Assembly: GCF_002879615.1 (NCBI RefSeq)
Contig: NZ_PNRF01000022.1
Span: forward strand, 1 to 40,611
Direction of reading: 5' to 3'
From: Billgrantia endophytica
Lineage (GTDB): Bacteria; Pseudomonadota; Gammaproteobacteria; Pseudomonadales; Halomonadaceae
Length of the DNA stretch: 40,611 nt
Below, piece after piece: positions 30,345-38,040 of the stretch. The notes below the pieces were generated by a model. That model worked only from the letters and a program-made list of their open reading frames with translations, had not been told where the DNA came from and did not search any database. Position numbers and translations under genes: made by a program. How positions within the stretch are numbered: the first letter of the stretch is position 1; each line of letters opens with the position of its first letter.

Positions 30345-31088
30345 TCAACGCATATTCATGCCGCCGTTGACCTGAAGGGTCTCACCGGTAATGTACCCGG
30401 CGCTCTCGCCGGTCAGGAAACCAACGGCAGCTGCAATCTCCCCGGGCTCGCCGAGGCGAGACAGGGGGATCTGGGTCAGCAGCACCTTGTGCTGCTCTTC
30501 GGGCAGCGCCCGCGTCATGTCCGTGGCGATGAAGCCCGGCGCCACGGCGTTGACGGTGATGGCCCGGGAGGCCACTTCACGGGCAAGCGCACGGGTGAAC
30601 CCTTCCATGCCCGCCTTGGCGGCAGCATAGTTGGTCTGTCCCAGATTGCCCATGGTCGCCACCACGGAACTGATACTGACGATGCGACCGAAGCGAGCCC
30701 GGGTCATGCCGCGCAGGCAAGCCTTCGTGACTCGATAGACGGACTTGAGGTTGGTGTCGAGCACCGAGTCCCATTCTTCTTCCTTCATGCGCATCAGCAG
30801 GTTGTCACGCGTGATACCGGCATTATTGACCAGAATGGCAGGCGCACCGAACTCGTCGGTAATCGACTTGACCAGGGCATCGACGCTTTCCTGGTCGGTC
30901 ACGTCCAGGGCACGCCCCGCCCCGTCGATGCCGTGGGCACGGAGATCCGCGTCGATCTTTGCCGCGCCGGACTCGGTGGTGGCGGTACCGATCACCACGC
31001 GCCCCTGGCGCCCCAGCTCATGGGCGATGGCTTGCCCGATGCCGCGACTTGCGCCGGTAATCAAGGCGATTCTGCGTTCGCTCGTCAT
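30345..31088 (-). CDS. fabG: 3-oxoacyl-ACP reductase
   Basis: NADPH-dependent short-chain reductase of fatty-acid synthesis, 247 residues. The cofactor motif is TGASRGIG (11-18). The NNAG motif is at 88-91, and the catalytic residues are S141, Y154 and K158 (NYAAAKAG). The C-terminus ETLQVNGGMNM is typical. It lies between fabD and acpP in the standard order. Confidence 0.97.
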   Translation of the reverse strand: MTSERRIALITGASRGIGQAIAHELGRQGRVVIGTATTESGAAKIDADLRAHGIDGAGRALDVTDQESVDALVKSITDEFGAPAILVNNAGITRDNLLMRMKEEEWDSVLDTNLKSVYRVTKACLRGMTRARFGRIVSISSVVATMGNLGQTNYAAAKAGMEGFTRALAREVASRAITVNAVAPGFIATDMTRALPEEQHKVLLTQIPLSRLGEPGEIAAAVGFLTGESAGYITGETLQVNGGMNMR

Positions 31089-31143
31089 AGCTGTCCCCGC
31101 ATTGTGCTGTTTGGTTCATAGGTGCTTGACGCCCCCCGTGGGC

Positions 31144-32097
31144 TTATTGGGCGGCTGCCTCGCGAGCCAGCTCCAGAGCCGCTTCCAGGCTGTCGGGATC
31201 GTTGACCGCCAGCCCCTTGCTGCTTTTGGCGATGCGCTTGCCGAGTCCAGTCAGCACCTTGCCCGGCCCGCATTCGATGAAGACCTCGGCGCCACCACTG
31301 GCCATCGCTTCCACGCAAGAGGTCCAGCGCACCGGCTGGTAGAGCTGTTCCACCAGTCGTGTGCGCAACGTCTCGACATCGGCATGCGCCTGCGCGTCGA
31401 CGTTCTGGTAAACGGTGTAACGCGGCGGACGCATGTCCAGTTCGGCCATGGCCGCCTGGAGCCGCTCGGCTGCCGGACGCATCAGCGCACAGTGAGACGG
31501 CACCGAGACCGGCAGCGGCATGGCACGCCTGGCGCCAGCCTCCTGACACCGTGCGATGGCGCGCTCGACGGCTGCCTTGCTGCCAGCGATCACTACCTGA
31601 CCCGGAGCATTGTAGTTGACCGCGGAAACCACATCATTCTGGGCGGCTTCTGCGCAAGCCCTTTCAACGGTGGCATCCTCGAGCCCCAGAATGGCGGCCA
31701 TGCCCCCCTGGCCAAGCGGCACGGCTTCCTGCATGGCCTCGCCACGCAGCTTCACCAGGCGAACGCCATCGGCGAAGCCGAGCACCCCGGCACAGACCAT
31801 GGCGCTGTATTCACCGAGACTATGCCCGGCCATGGCACCAGGCCGCGGCCCTTCCAACTCCTGCCACACACGCCAGATGGCGACACTGGCAGTCAGCAGC
31901 GCCGGTTGAGTGCAGGCGGTCACATTGAGCGCTTCCTCGGGTCCTTCCTGAACGACTTTCCACAGATCATAGCCTAACGCTTCCGCAGCCTCCTCGAAGG
32001 TCGTGCGTACCACACTATAGCGTTCGGCCAGCTCACGCAGCATGCCAATCTGCTGGGAGCCCTGCCCGGGAAAGACGAGGGCAAGGGGTTGAGTCAT
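31144..32097 (-). CDS. fabD: Malonyl-CoA:ACP transacylase
   Basis: Loads malonyl groups onto ACP. The 317-residue protein has the oxyanion motif FPGQGSQ (9-15), nucleophile S93 in AGHSLGEYSA and a histidine in SVPSHCALM. The ATG at 32097 is favoured over GTG at 32106 because AAGGTG is correctly placed. The gene follows plsX closely with no fabH between them, as in pseudomonads and unlike E. coli. Confidence 0.96.
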   Translation of the reverse strand: MTQPLALVFPGQGSQQIGMLRELAERYSVVRTTFEEAAEALGYDLWKVVQEGPEEALNVTACTQPALLTASVAIWRVWQELEGPRPGAMAGHSLGEYSAMVCAGVLGFADGVRLVKLRGEAMQEAVPLGQGGMAAILGLEDATVERACAEAAQNDVVSAVNYNAPGQVVIAGSKAAVERAIARCQEAGARRAMPLPVSVPSHCALMRPAAERLQAAMAELDMRPPRYTVYQNVDAQAHADVETLRTRLVEQLYQPVRWTSCVEAMASGGAEVFIECGPGKVLTGLGKRIAKSSKGLAVNDPDSLEAALELAREAAAQ

Positions 32098-32102
32098 GTC
32101 GT

Positions 32103-33140
32103 TCACCTTTGCTCTTGTTGAGACCTGTCATGCCTGCTGCCCAGCTCACGAGCCAGTCGGGAAGGCAGGTCCCGGCTGACCTCGTTCGCCGCTCGCAGCA
32201 CAGCGTAGGAAAAGCCGGTGGCATCGGCACCGCCGTGGCTCTTGATGACGATACCGTCGAGCCCCAACAGGCTGGCGCCATTGTAGCGCACCGGGTCCAG
32301 CTCACTTTTCAACCGACGCAGTGCTGGCCTCGCCAATAGACCCACCAGGCGACTGCCCCAATGCGCATCGAAAGTCGCCTGCACTCGCTCGATGAGCATA
32401 TGTGTCAGCCCCTCACTTGCCTTGAGAACCGCATTACCGACAAACCCGTCACAGACGACCACGTCCGCCATACCGGCAAAGATGCCGTTGCCCTCGACGA
32501 AACCGCAGTAGTTCAGCGACGTCGTACCCGCCAGCCAGGCATCGGCCTCACGCACGCTGGCACTGCCCTTGGTCCCCTCGCTGCCTACGTTGAGTAGCGC
32601 GACACGGGGTGACACCAGGCCATCGACGTGGCGTGCCATGACATCGCCCATGCGGGCAAAATCGATCAGGCGATCGGCGCTGACATCGACGTTGGCACCC
32701 AGGTCCAGCAGATAGCAGCGCCCGTCGCCGCGCGTTGGTATGGCGGTACTGATGGCTGGCCTCGGAATGCCACCCACCATGCCCAGCTCACGCCGCGACA
32801 ATGCCATCAAGGCGCCCGTATTGCCCGCACTGACACCCGCCACCGCCCTTCCCGCGGCAAGATGGCCAAGCATGTGTGCCATGCTGGTATCGCCACCCCG
32901 CCTCAACACATCGGAGGGCCGCTGGTCCTGGCGAATTGCTGATGGCGCATGATGGACAGACAAATGCGAACCAGCCGCGGCAAGGTGCCGCGGCAGGCTC
33001 TCAAGCTCGGCTTCCAGCAAGGTACGAGGGCCAAACAGATCGATCGATAGATCGGGCCAGGCCAGCACTGCAGCCGCCGATCCCTGAACGGCAGCCCCGG
33101 GGCCCGAGTCTCCGCCCATCGCATCGACGGCAATCCGCAC
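32103..33140 (-). CDS. plsX: Phosphate acyltransferase PlsX
   Basis: Makes acyl-phosphate from acyl-ACP for phospholipid synthesis. The coding region starts with GTG at 33140 (reading [15 protein letters not shown]), giving 345 residues; TTG at 33146 is an alternative and no ATG is suitable. Landmarks are AVDAMGGD, the [12 protein letters not shown] motif, [19 protein letters not shown] and FVEGNGIF. It lies 35 bases after rpmF. The weak initiation codon and the lack of a clear ribosome site suggest translation depends on the upstream gene. Confidence 0.95.
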   Translation of the reverse strand: MRIAVDAMGGDSGPGAAVQGSAAAVLAWPDLSIDLFGPRTLLEAELESLPRHLAAAGSHLSVHHAPSAIRQDQRPSDVLRRGGDTSMAHMLGHLAAGRAVAGVSAGNTGALMALSRRELGMVGGIPRPAISTAIPTRGDGRCYLLDLGANVDVSADRLIDFARMGDVMARHVDGLVSPRVALLNVGSEGTKGSASVREADAWLAGTTSLNYCGFVEGNGIFAGMADVVVCDGFVGNAVLKASEGLTHMLIERVQATFDAHWGSRLVGLLARPALRRLKSELDPVRYNGASLLGLDGIVIKSHGGADATGFSYAVLRAANEVSRDLPSRLARELGSRHDRSQQEQR

Positions 33141-33175
33141 GCTCAACTGCCGAGCATCACCGGCAAGGGGTCGAC

Positions 33176-33346
33176 TCAGGCGTCGACGACCTTGCGACCA
33201 CGGTAGAAACCGTCCGGAGAAATGTGGTGGCGCAGATGCGTAGTGCCGGTTTCCTTGTCCTGGGACAGGGTCGGGGCGCTCAGGGCATCGTGACTGCGAC
33301 GCATACCGCGCTTGGAACGGGTCTTGCGGTTCTTTTGAACTGCCAT
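33176..33346 (-). CDS. rpmF: 50S ribosomal protein L32
   Basis: Small ribosomal protein of 56 residues, read directly from the minus strand: [20 protein letters not shown] at the start and RGRKVVDA at the end. This is the bacterial L32 pattern. TGGAG lies nine bases upstream of the ATG. It sits between yceD and plsX, as in nearly all gammaproteobacteria, and is often co-transcribed with them. The zinc-binding cysteines of some L32 forms are absent (C-minus type). Confidence 0.97.
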   Translation of the reverse strand: MAVQKNRKTRSKRGMRRSHDALSAPTLSQDKETGTTHLRHHISPDGFYRGRKVVDA

Positions 33347-33378
33347 GGGATGTCACTCCAGAGTGAATCGATAATGAA

Positions 33379-33906
33379 TCAGGATTTGTCCTTGAGGCGA
33401 CGCAGCACCTCAAAGGGACTTGCGGGAGTCGGCTCCGGTGACTCGGCCTCCTCACCACTGCTCAGCTGGTCGCGCGAGACCCGACACAGGGCCTCGTCGT
33501 GGTAAACCACCTGGGGCAGGCTAAGGATGAGTTCATCCTCCACTACCGCCAGCAGGTTCAGCTGTTCGTTTTCCACCAGCACCGGCTCGTGGGTGCTTGG
33601 CAGTTCTGCCGCCAGATCGTCGCTCGTGACCATGCCCAGCAGGAATTCACTTTCGACATGCTGTGACAGCGGCTCGAGGCAGCGCCGGCAAGGCAGCCGA
33701 AGCTCCGCTTCCAGACGCCCGCGAATCTCGCGGCGCCCTTGCGCATCGATGGCGAATTCGAGCCATACTTGGCAATCACCGGCTTGCGCGCCAACCTCCT
33801 CGGCCAGCCGCTCGAACTGATCGAGCGCCATGAGGCCCTGGAGGCTTTCGGCACGGGCGGCGAGCTTGTAGGGCTCGACCTTATTGGGGAGTCGTGAGGT
33901 CAACAT
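33379..33906 (-). CDS. yceD: YceD / DUF177 protein (23S rRNA accumulation protein)
   Basis: A 175-residue DUF177 protein; the E. coli homolog affects 23S rRNA accumulation. It has the conserved CxxC pair C73/C76 ([10 protein letters not shown]), [18 protein letters not shown] and the C-terminal NPF-like [12 protein letters not shown]. The ATG at 33906 aligns with pseudomonad homologues (ML..PxxVxPxKLA). It has no Shine-Dalgarno: the consensus-like promoter upstream would place the transcript start within a few bases of the ATG. Confidence 0.93.
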   Translation of the reverse strand: MLTSRLPNKVEPYKLAARAESLQGLMALDQFERLAEEVGAQAGDCQVWLEFAIDAQGRREIRGRLEAELRLPCRRCLEPLSQHVESEFLLGMVTSDDLAAELPSTHEPVLVENEQLNLLAVVEDELILSLPQVVYHDEALCRVSRDQLSSGEEAESPEPTPASPFEVLRRLKDKS

Positions 33907-33915
33907 AGGCGCGCA

Positions 33916-33944
33916 ATGATAGGCACTCCCCCCGCCCCTGTCAA
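33916..33944 (-). promoter_or_regulatory. Sigma-70 promoter of yceD-rpmF-plsX-fab operon
   Basis: On the minus strand a perfect TTGACA (33944-33939), a 17-base spacer, and TATCAT (33921-33916, five of six). This is the best sigma-70 promoter I see in the window. The expected start is near 33909-33906, that is at or up to three bases before the yceD ATG, so the message should be leaderless or nearly so. Confidence 0.8.
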
Positions 33945-33963
33945 AGACGCCGTCATGACGGGT

Positions 33964-33969
33964 TACAAT
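33964..33969 (+). promoter_or_regulatory. Possible -10 element for maf (TACAAT)
   Basis: TACAAT (five of six with TATAAT) lies on the plus strand 69 bases before the maf start codon. No convincing -35 occurs 16-18 bases upstream, because that stretch carries the oppositely directed TTGACA of the yceD promoter. If used, the two divergent promoters overlap. Confidence 0.35.
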
Positions 33970-34037
33970 GGCCCTCATTCCCGCTACCGCACCCCCCGGC
34001 CCACAAGCCCCCGCCGGGTGCTCACAAGGAGTCCGGC

Positions 34038-34625
34038 ATGCCCCGTCTCGTGCTTGCATCCAGTTCCCGCTGGCGCCGCCAACTGCTGGATCGGCTGGGG
34101 CTTCCCTATGCCTGGGCGAACCCCGCTATCGACGAGTCACCGTGTCCGGGGGAGTCCCCCCGGGCCCTGGTGCAGCGCCTGGCCCTGGCCAAGGCAAGCC
34201 ATGTGGCAGAGCAATACCCTGCCCACCTGGTCATCGGTTCCGACCAGGTGGCCGTCTTCGAGGACACGATACTCGGCAAGCCCGGCGACACGGCCACGGC
34301 ACGCCACCAACTGGCACGTTTCTCCGGCCAGAGAGTGCGCTTTCTCACCGGACTGGCATTGATCGACACGGGTTCGGGTCGTCACTGGGTCTGTCATGAA
34401 TGCTACGACGTCGTGTTTCGCCAGCTCGGCGAGACGGAGATCGCCCGCTACGTCGAGCGGGAGCAGCCGCTTGACAGTGCCGGCAGCTTTCGCATGGAAG
34501 GGCTGGGCATCGCCCTGTTCGAGAAACTCGAGGGAGACGACCCCAATACCTTGATCGGCCTGCCACTCATTCGCCTGTGCGCCCTGCTGCGAGAAGCGGG
34601 ACTGGACCCCCTTGGCGACGGCTAG
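34038..34625 (+). CDS. maf: Maf/YceF nucleoside triphosphate pyrophosphatase
   Basis: House-cleaning pyrophosphatase of the Maf family; position beside yceD identifies the YceF type, which acts on m7GTP in E. coli. The 195-residue product has LVLASSSRWRRQLLDRLGLPY, the catalytic aspartate D69 in IGSDQVAVFED, GKPGDTATARHQL and the RMEGLGIALFEKLEGDDPNTLIGLP stretch (about 154-178, key E and D residues). AAGGAG precedes the ATG. Its TAG stop is shared with the sppA stop on the other strand (CTAG). Confidence 0.94.
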   Translation: MPRLVLASSSRWRRQLLDRLGLPYAWANPAIDESPCPGESPRALVQRLALAKASHVAEQYPAHLVIGSDQVAVFEDTILGKPGDTATARHQLARFSGQRVRFLTGLALIDTGSGRHWVCHECYDVVFRQLGETEIARYVEREQPLDSAGSFRMEGLGIALFEKLEGDDPNTLIGLPLIRLCALLREAGLDPLGDG

Positions 34626-35701
34626 TGCAACTGGTAGCGAACCGGCGAATGGCTCGACGGGGCACCTACCCATTCGGCGGCAACCCGGCCGAATTGACGG
34701 GTCAGACGCTCGAAGGGGTCCAGCCGGGGCGTGTAGTCATGCACGCGCAGCTCACCAAAGAGGTCGCGGGAGATACTGTCCAGGCTGCCAATGCCATCCA
34801 CCAGCCCCAGCTCCAGAGCCTGCTCCCCATTCCAGATCAGCCCGGTGAACAACCGCGCGTCATCGCGAAGCCTATCGCCACGCCCGGCTTGCACGGCATC
34901 GATGAACTGGCGGTGCGTCGTATCCATCACACCCTGCCAGAAGTCGCGCTCTTCGGGCGCCACCGGTGAAAAGGGATCAAGAAACGCCTTGTTCTCGCCA
35001 CTGACATAGACGCGGCGCTCCACGCCCAGCCGCTCGATGGCCTCCTCGAAGCCGAAGCTGGCGAAGATCACGCCAATGGAACCCACCAGACTCGCCGGTG
35101 CCGCCACGATTTCGTCGGCCGCCGCGGCGATGTAGTAGGCCCCGCTGGCGCCCACGTCCTCGATGACGGCAATGATCGGCTTGTCGCCTTTCTCGCGCAG
35201 CCGGAGGATCTCGTCATAGACCCGCTGGGACTGCACCGGACTTCCGCCCGGGCTGTCGATATGCAGGATGACCGCCGCCGCATTGTCGGCCTCCCATGCC
35301 CGGTTGAGCCCCGTGATGATACGCTCGGCGCTGGCCGGCGACTCGCCATCGATCACCCCGCGCACCGTGACGACGCCCAGGTGTTGCCGTTCCGGTTCAC
35401 GAACGCCCGGGACACCAAAGATGCCGTAGAGGGTGGCCGCGAGGGAGCCCAGAATCAACGCCGCAAAAAAGAAGCGGAAGAACAGCTTCCAACGTCTCGT
35501 GCGCCGCTGCTCGACCAGCACGCCTCCAATCCAGCGATCCAGCATTTCCTGCTGGCCCAGCCGCTGGCGCTCGCGCAGGGTCTCGGGGCTCTCCGGCGGA
35601 GGCGGCGATGCGCTCGCCTGGGCCCGCCTGGCCTCCCTCGCCTGCTCGGGGGTCAGCTCAGGACCCTCGGTCCAGCGATCTTCATGCTTGTCATCACTCA
35701 T
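34622..35701 (-). CDS. sppA: Signal peptide peptidase, S49 family (SppA-like)
   Basis: Membrane-anchored serine protease that degrades cleaved signal peptides. The 359-residue chain has a charged, proline-rich cytoplasmic N-terminus (1-70), one transmembrane helix (about 72-95) and one S49 protease domain. The nucleophile is S186 in EDVGASGAYYIA and the general base is K238 in SGENKAFLDPF. It is the short single-domain form, unlike the 618-residue E. coli SppA. It follows the HAD phosphatase gene by 22 bases. It ends convergently with maf, sharing the four bases CTAG. Confidence 0.93.
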   Translation of the reverse strand: MSDDKHEDRWTEGPELTPEQAREARRAQASASPPPPESPETLRERQRLGQQEMLDRWIGGVLVEQRRTRRWKLFFRFFFAALILGSLAATLYGIFGVPGVREPERQHLGVVTVRGVIDGESPASAERIITGLNRAWEADNAAAVILHIDSPGGSPVQSQRVYDEILRLREKGDKPIIAVIEDVGASGAYYIAAAADEIVAAPASLVGSIGVIFASFGFEEAIERLGVERRVYVSGENKAFLDPFSPVAPEERDFWQGVMDTTHRQFIDAVQAGRGDRLRDDARLFTGLIWNGEQALELGLVDGIGSLDSISRDLFGELRVHDYTPRLDPFERLTRQFGRVAAEWVGAPSSHSPVRYQLH

Positions 35702-35723
35702 GGCTCGTGTTCCTTACAGCCGT

Positions 35724-36374
35724 CTATCGGTTCAACCACTCGAAGAGTTCCGGCACCGCCTCGGCGGTAAAGACGGGTCGACAGGCCGCCAGGCGATCCG
35801 GGGCATGCACCCCCCAGGTCACCGCCACCCGGTCCATGCCCAGTGCCCGGGCCATTTCCAGGTCATATTCGGTATCGCCGATCATGACGGCCTCGGTGAC
35901 ATCGACGTCCAGTTCAGCCAGGAGTTCCTCGAGCATCTGCGGGTGAGGCTTGGAACGCGTCTCGTCGGCAGTGCGGCTGGCATGGAACCAGTGTCCGCTA
36001 TTGCTCTCCCGGAAGATGCGATCCAGCCCGCGACGGCTCTTTCCGGTTGCAACCGCCAGGCGTCGCGCCTCCAGGCCACGCAACCCCGCAACGCCAGATT
36101 CCACGCCCGGAAAGAAAGGCATGGGAGTCGTGTCGCCTTGTACGAAATGAAAGGCATAGCGACTACGCAACAGCTCCGAGCGCGCCGGGTCGATGCCGGG
36201 ACAGAGCGTTGCAATGGCCTCCGGCAGGCCAAGTCCGATGATGTCACGCACGGCCTCGTCGGCCAACTCGCTCCAGCCAGCGTCCCGGGAGGCCGCCTGC
36301 ATGCAGGCGACGATGCGCGCGGCGGAGTCCATCAAGGTGCCGTCCCAATCGAAGATCACCAGTCGATAACGCAT
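35724..36374 (-). CDS. HAD-IA family hydrolase (phosphoglycolate phosphatase-like)
   Basis: A 216-residue haloacid-dehalogenase-type phosphatase. Motif I is FDWDGTLMDS with nucleophile D9 and general acid D11. Motif II is a threonine/serine in AVATGKSRRGL, motif III the lysine of TRSKPHPQML, and motif IV AVMIGDTEYDLEMA. The substrate cannot be told from sequence; this position is occupied by a similar gene in pseudomonads. The ATG at 36374 follows GGAG by five bases. It lies 45 bases after rluC. Confidence 0.9.
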   Translation of the reverse strand: MRYRLVIFDWDGTLMDSAARIVACMQAASRDAGWSELADEAVRDIIGLGLPEAIATLCPGIDPARSELLRSRYAFHFVQGDTTPMPFFPGVESGVAGLRGLEARRLAVATGKSRRGLDRIFRESNSGHWFHASRTADETRSKPHPQMLEELLAELDVDVTEAVMIGDTEYDLEMARALGMDRVAVTWGVHAPDRLAACRPVFTAEAVPELFEWLNR

Positions 36375-36419
36375 CAAGGCTCCGAGTCAGGAAAATGAAA
36401 GGCAATGGCCAAAGGGCGC

Positions 36420-37367
36420 TCAGGAAAACTTGCGGGCACGGTTCAGCACGGCTTCCAGGTCATCGGGTAGCGGAGCCCGTATCTGTACCGGCCGGCCGCT
36501 GGTCGGCTCGGGAAACGTCAGCGATGCCGCATGCAGAAAGAGCCGCGTCAACCCGAACTTCCTCGCCACGACCTCGCCTTCCCGGGTGCCGTACTTGGCA
36601 TCTCCCAGCAGCGGATGGCCAGTGTGAGCGGCATGCACCCGGATCTGATGCGTGCGCCCGGTGACCGGCTCGGCTTCGACCAGGGTCGCCTTGGCAAAGG
36701 CTTCACGTACCGCGAAACGCGTACGGGACACCTTGCCGGTGGCATCGACTTTCACCCGGCGCTCCCCGTTGCCGGCATCGTACCGCTCCAGCCGGGCACT
36801 GACGAACTCACGACGGGCAGGCCAGCGCCCCGACACCAACGCCAGGTACTGCTTGTCCATCTTGTGCTGCTTCAGTGCGTCATTCAGCACCAGCAGCGCC
36901 GGACGCGACTTGGCGAGCAGCAGGCAACCCGACGTGTCACGGTCCAGGCGGTGCACCAGCTCCAGGAAGTCGAGATCCTCTCGCACCTGGCGCAGCGCCT
37001 CGATCAGGCCGATCTTGACCCCGCTGCCACCGTGCACGGCCAGACCGGCCGGCTTGTTGATCACCAGCCAGTCCCGGCCTTCCACCAGCACGCTGCCGGC
37101 CAGCAGGTTACGCAACCCGTCACTGACCTCCCTCGCCGCCTCGCGCGGGGCCATCCGGAGCGGCGGAATGCGCACCATGTCTCCTGGCACCAGCCGGTAG
37201 TCGACCTTGATCCGCTTCTTGTTCACCCGCACCTCGCCCTTGCGCACGATGCGGTAGACAAGGGCACGCGGCACGCCTTTCAGGCGCGTCATCAGGAAGT
37301 TATCGATGCGCTGGCCGGCCTGGCCTTCGCCCACTTCCACCCACTGTACCTCGCGCCCTTCGGTCAT
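36420..37367 (-). CDS. rluC: 23S rRNA pseudouridine synthase RluC
   Basis: Modifies three uridines (955, 2504, 2580 in E. coli numbering) in 23S rRNA. The 315-residue enzyme has an N-terminal S4 RNA-binding domain (about 18-75, QRIDNFLMTRLKGVPRALVYR). The catalytic domain has D144 in the RluA-family motif VHRLDRDTSG, followed by GRTHQIRVH and GDAKYGT. Its position divergent from rne is the standard arrangement and separates it from other RluA paralogues. Confidence 0.95.
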   Translation of the reverse strand: MTEGREVQWVEVGEGQAGQRIDNFLMTRLKGVPRALVYRIVRKGEVRVNKKRIKVDYRLVPGDMVRIPPLRMAPREAAREVSDGLRNLLAGSVLVEGRDWLVINKPAGLAVHGGSGVKIGLIEALRQVREDLDFLELVHRLDRDTSGCLLLAKSRPALLVLNDALKQHKMDKQYLALVSGRWPARREFVSARLERYDAGNGERRVKVDATGKVSRTRFAVREAFAKATLVEAEPVTGRTHQIRVHAAHTGHPLLGDAKYGTREGEVVARKFGLTRLFLHAASLTFPEPTSGRPVQIRAPLPDDLEAVLNRARKFS

Positions 37368-37433
37368 GACACTTCCGCTCGATCACTCATTATGAGCCGG
37401 CATTCTATCGCACTCGGGCGCTTGCTGCGCCAA

Positions 37434-37462
37434 TTGCCGCTCCTTGCCATTACTGCTATATT
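37434..37462 (+). promoter_or_regulatory. rne: Predicted sigma-70 promoter of rne
   Basis: TTGCCG (37434-37439), a 17-base spacer, and TATATT (37457-37462). The -35 matches four of six and the -10 five of six. Transcription would start near 37469, 572 bases before the rne start codon. Confidence 0.6.
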
Positions 37463-37587
37463 GCGAGCTCGCTCGGATGGATCCCTTCGGTCCCATGGCG
37501 CCTGCCCGACAGACACGCAGGCCGGAGCGACGAAATCAGGCCGCGACGACCCGCAGACTCGGTCCCGCCGCCGACGAGTGACACAGC

Positions 37588-37714
37588 GTTACAGGCACTG
37601 ATAGAAGACAAGCCGTTACCTCGGTAATGACGAAAGGCAGTTACGAATAGTACGGATAGGTGACAGACAGGTGATTACCGATGGTAGTTACCTGCGGTAG
37701 GAACAAGTAGTTAC
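37588..37714 (+). repeat. GTTAC repeat cluster with mini inverted repeats in rne leader
   Basis: GTTAC occurs at 37588, 37615, 37640, 37687 and 37710, at intervals of 27, 25, 47 and 23 bases. Three copies are followed by their complement: GTTACC-TC-GGTAAT (37615-37628), ATTACC-GAT-GGTAGT (37675-37688 region) and TTACC-TGC-GGTA (37688-37699). As RNA these form adjacent small hairpins, the second and third mutually exclusive. Confidence 0.6.
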
Positions 37715-37732
37715 GCCACGCCCGGATCCCAG

Positions 37733-37755
37733 CCCGCCAACCACTGTTCGGCGGG
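37733..37755 (+). ncRNA. GC-rich hairpin in rne 5' leader
   Basis: CCCGCC at 37733-37738 pairs with GGCGGG at 37750-37755 around an 11-base loop. It lies about 285 bases before the rne start codon. No T run follows, so it is not a simple terminator; a role in rne autoregulation is possible by analogy with E. coli. Confidence 0.4.
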
Positions 37756-38040
37756 CGGTGGCCACGGGAATCGTTCAACATCGTGCCGGTGGCCGGCGTT
37801 GGCGAATCGATGAATGCCAGGTGTCTGGCGGTGACCGCAGGGCCGGATGGGAAGAAGCCCACCGAGACATGTCCTGCCTCCGCCGAGTACTCAACATGAT
37901 CATGTCGTGCTGGACCCACCGCGGGTACCGGTACGATCGGGCGCCACTGTGCATCCGCGACATGCGCTGAGCACGAGCACGCAGCACCCAGAGGTTCGCC
38001 TTCTTCGATGCCCACCGGTGCGTCCAGTTTGCGAGACAAC

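Larger units (their letters stand above)
37368..38040. promoter_or_regulatory. rluC / rne intergenic region with long rne leader
   Basis: A 673-base gap containing the rne promoter (37434-37462) and a leader of about 570 bases. Within it are five GTTAC repeats with mini-hairpins (37588-37714) and a GC-rich hairpin (37733-37755). A frame on the minus strand (37641-38060) crosses the region, but it has no ribosome site or recognisable product. The leader fits rne, whose E. coli message has a structured 361-base 5' region used for autoregulation. Confidence 0.6.
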
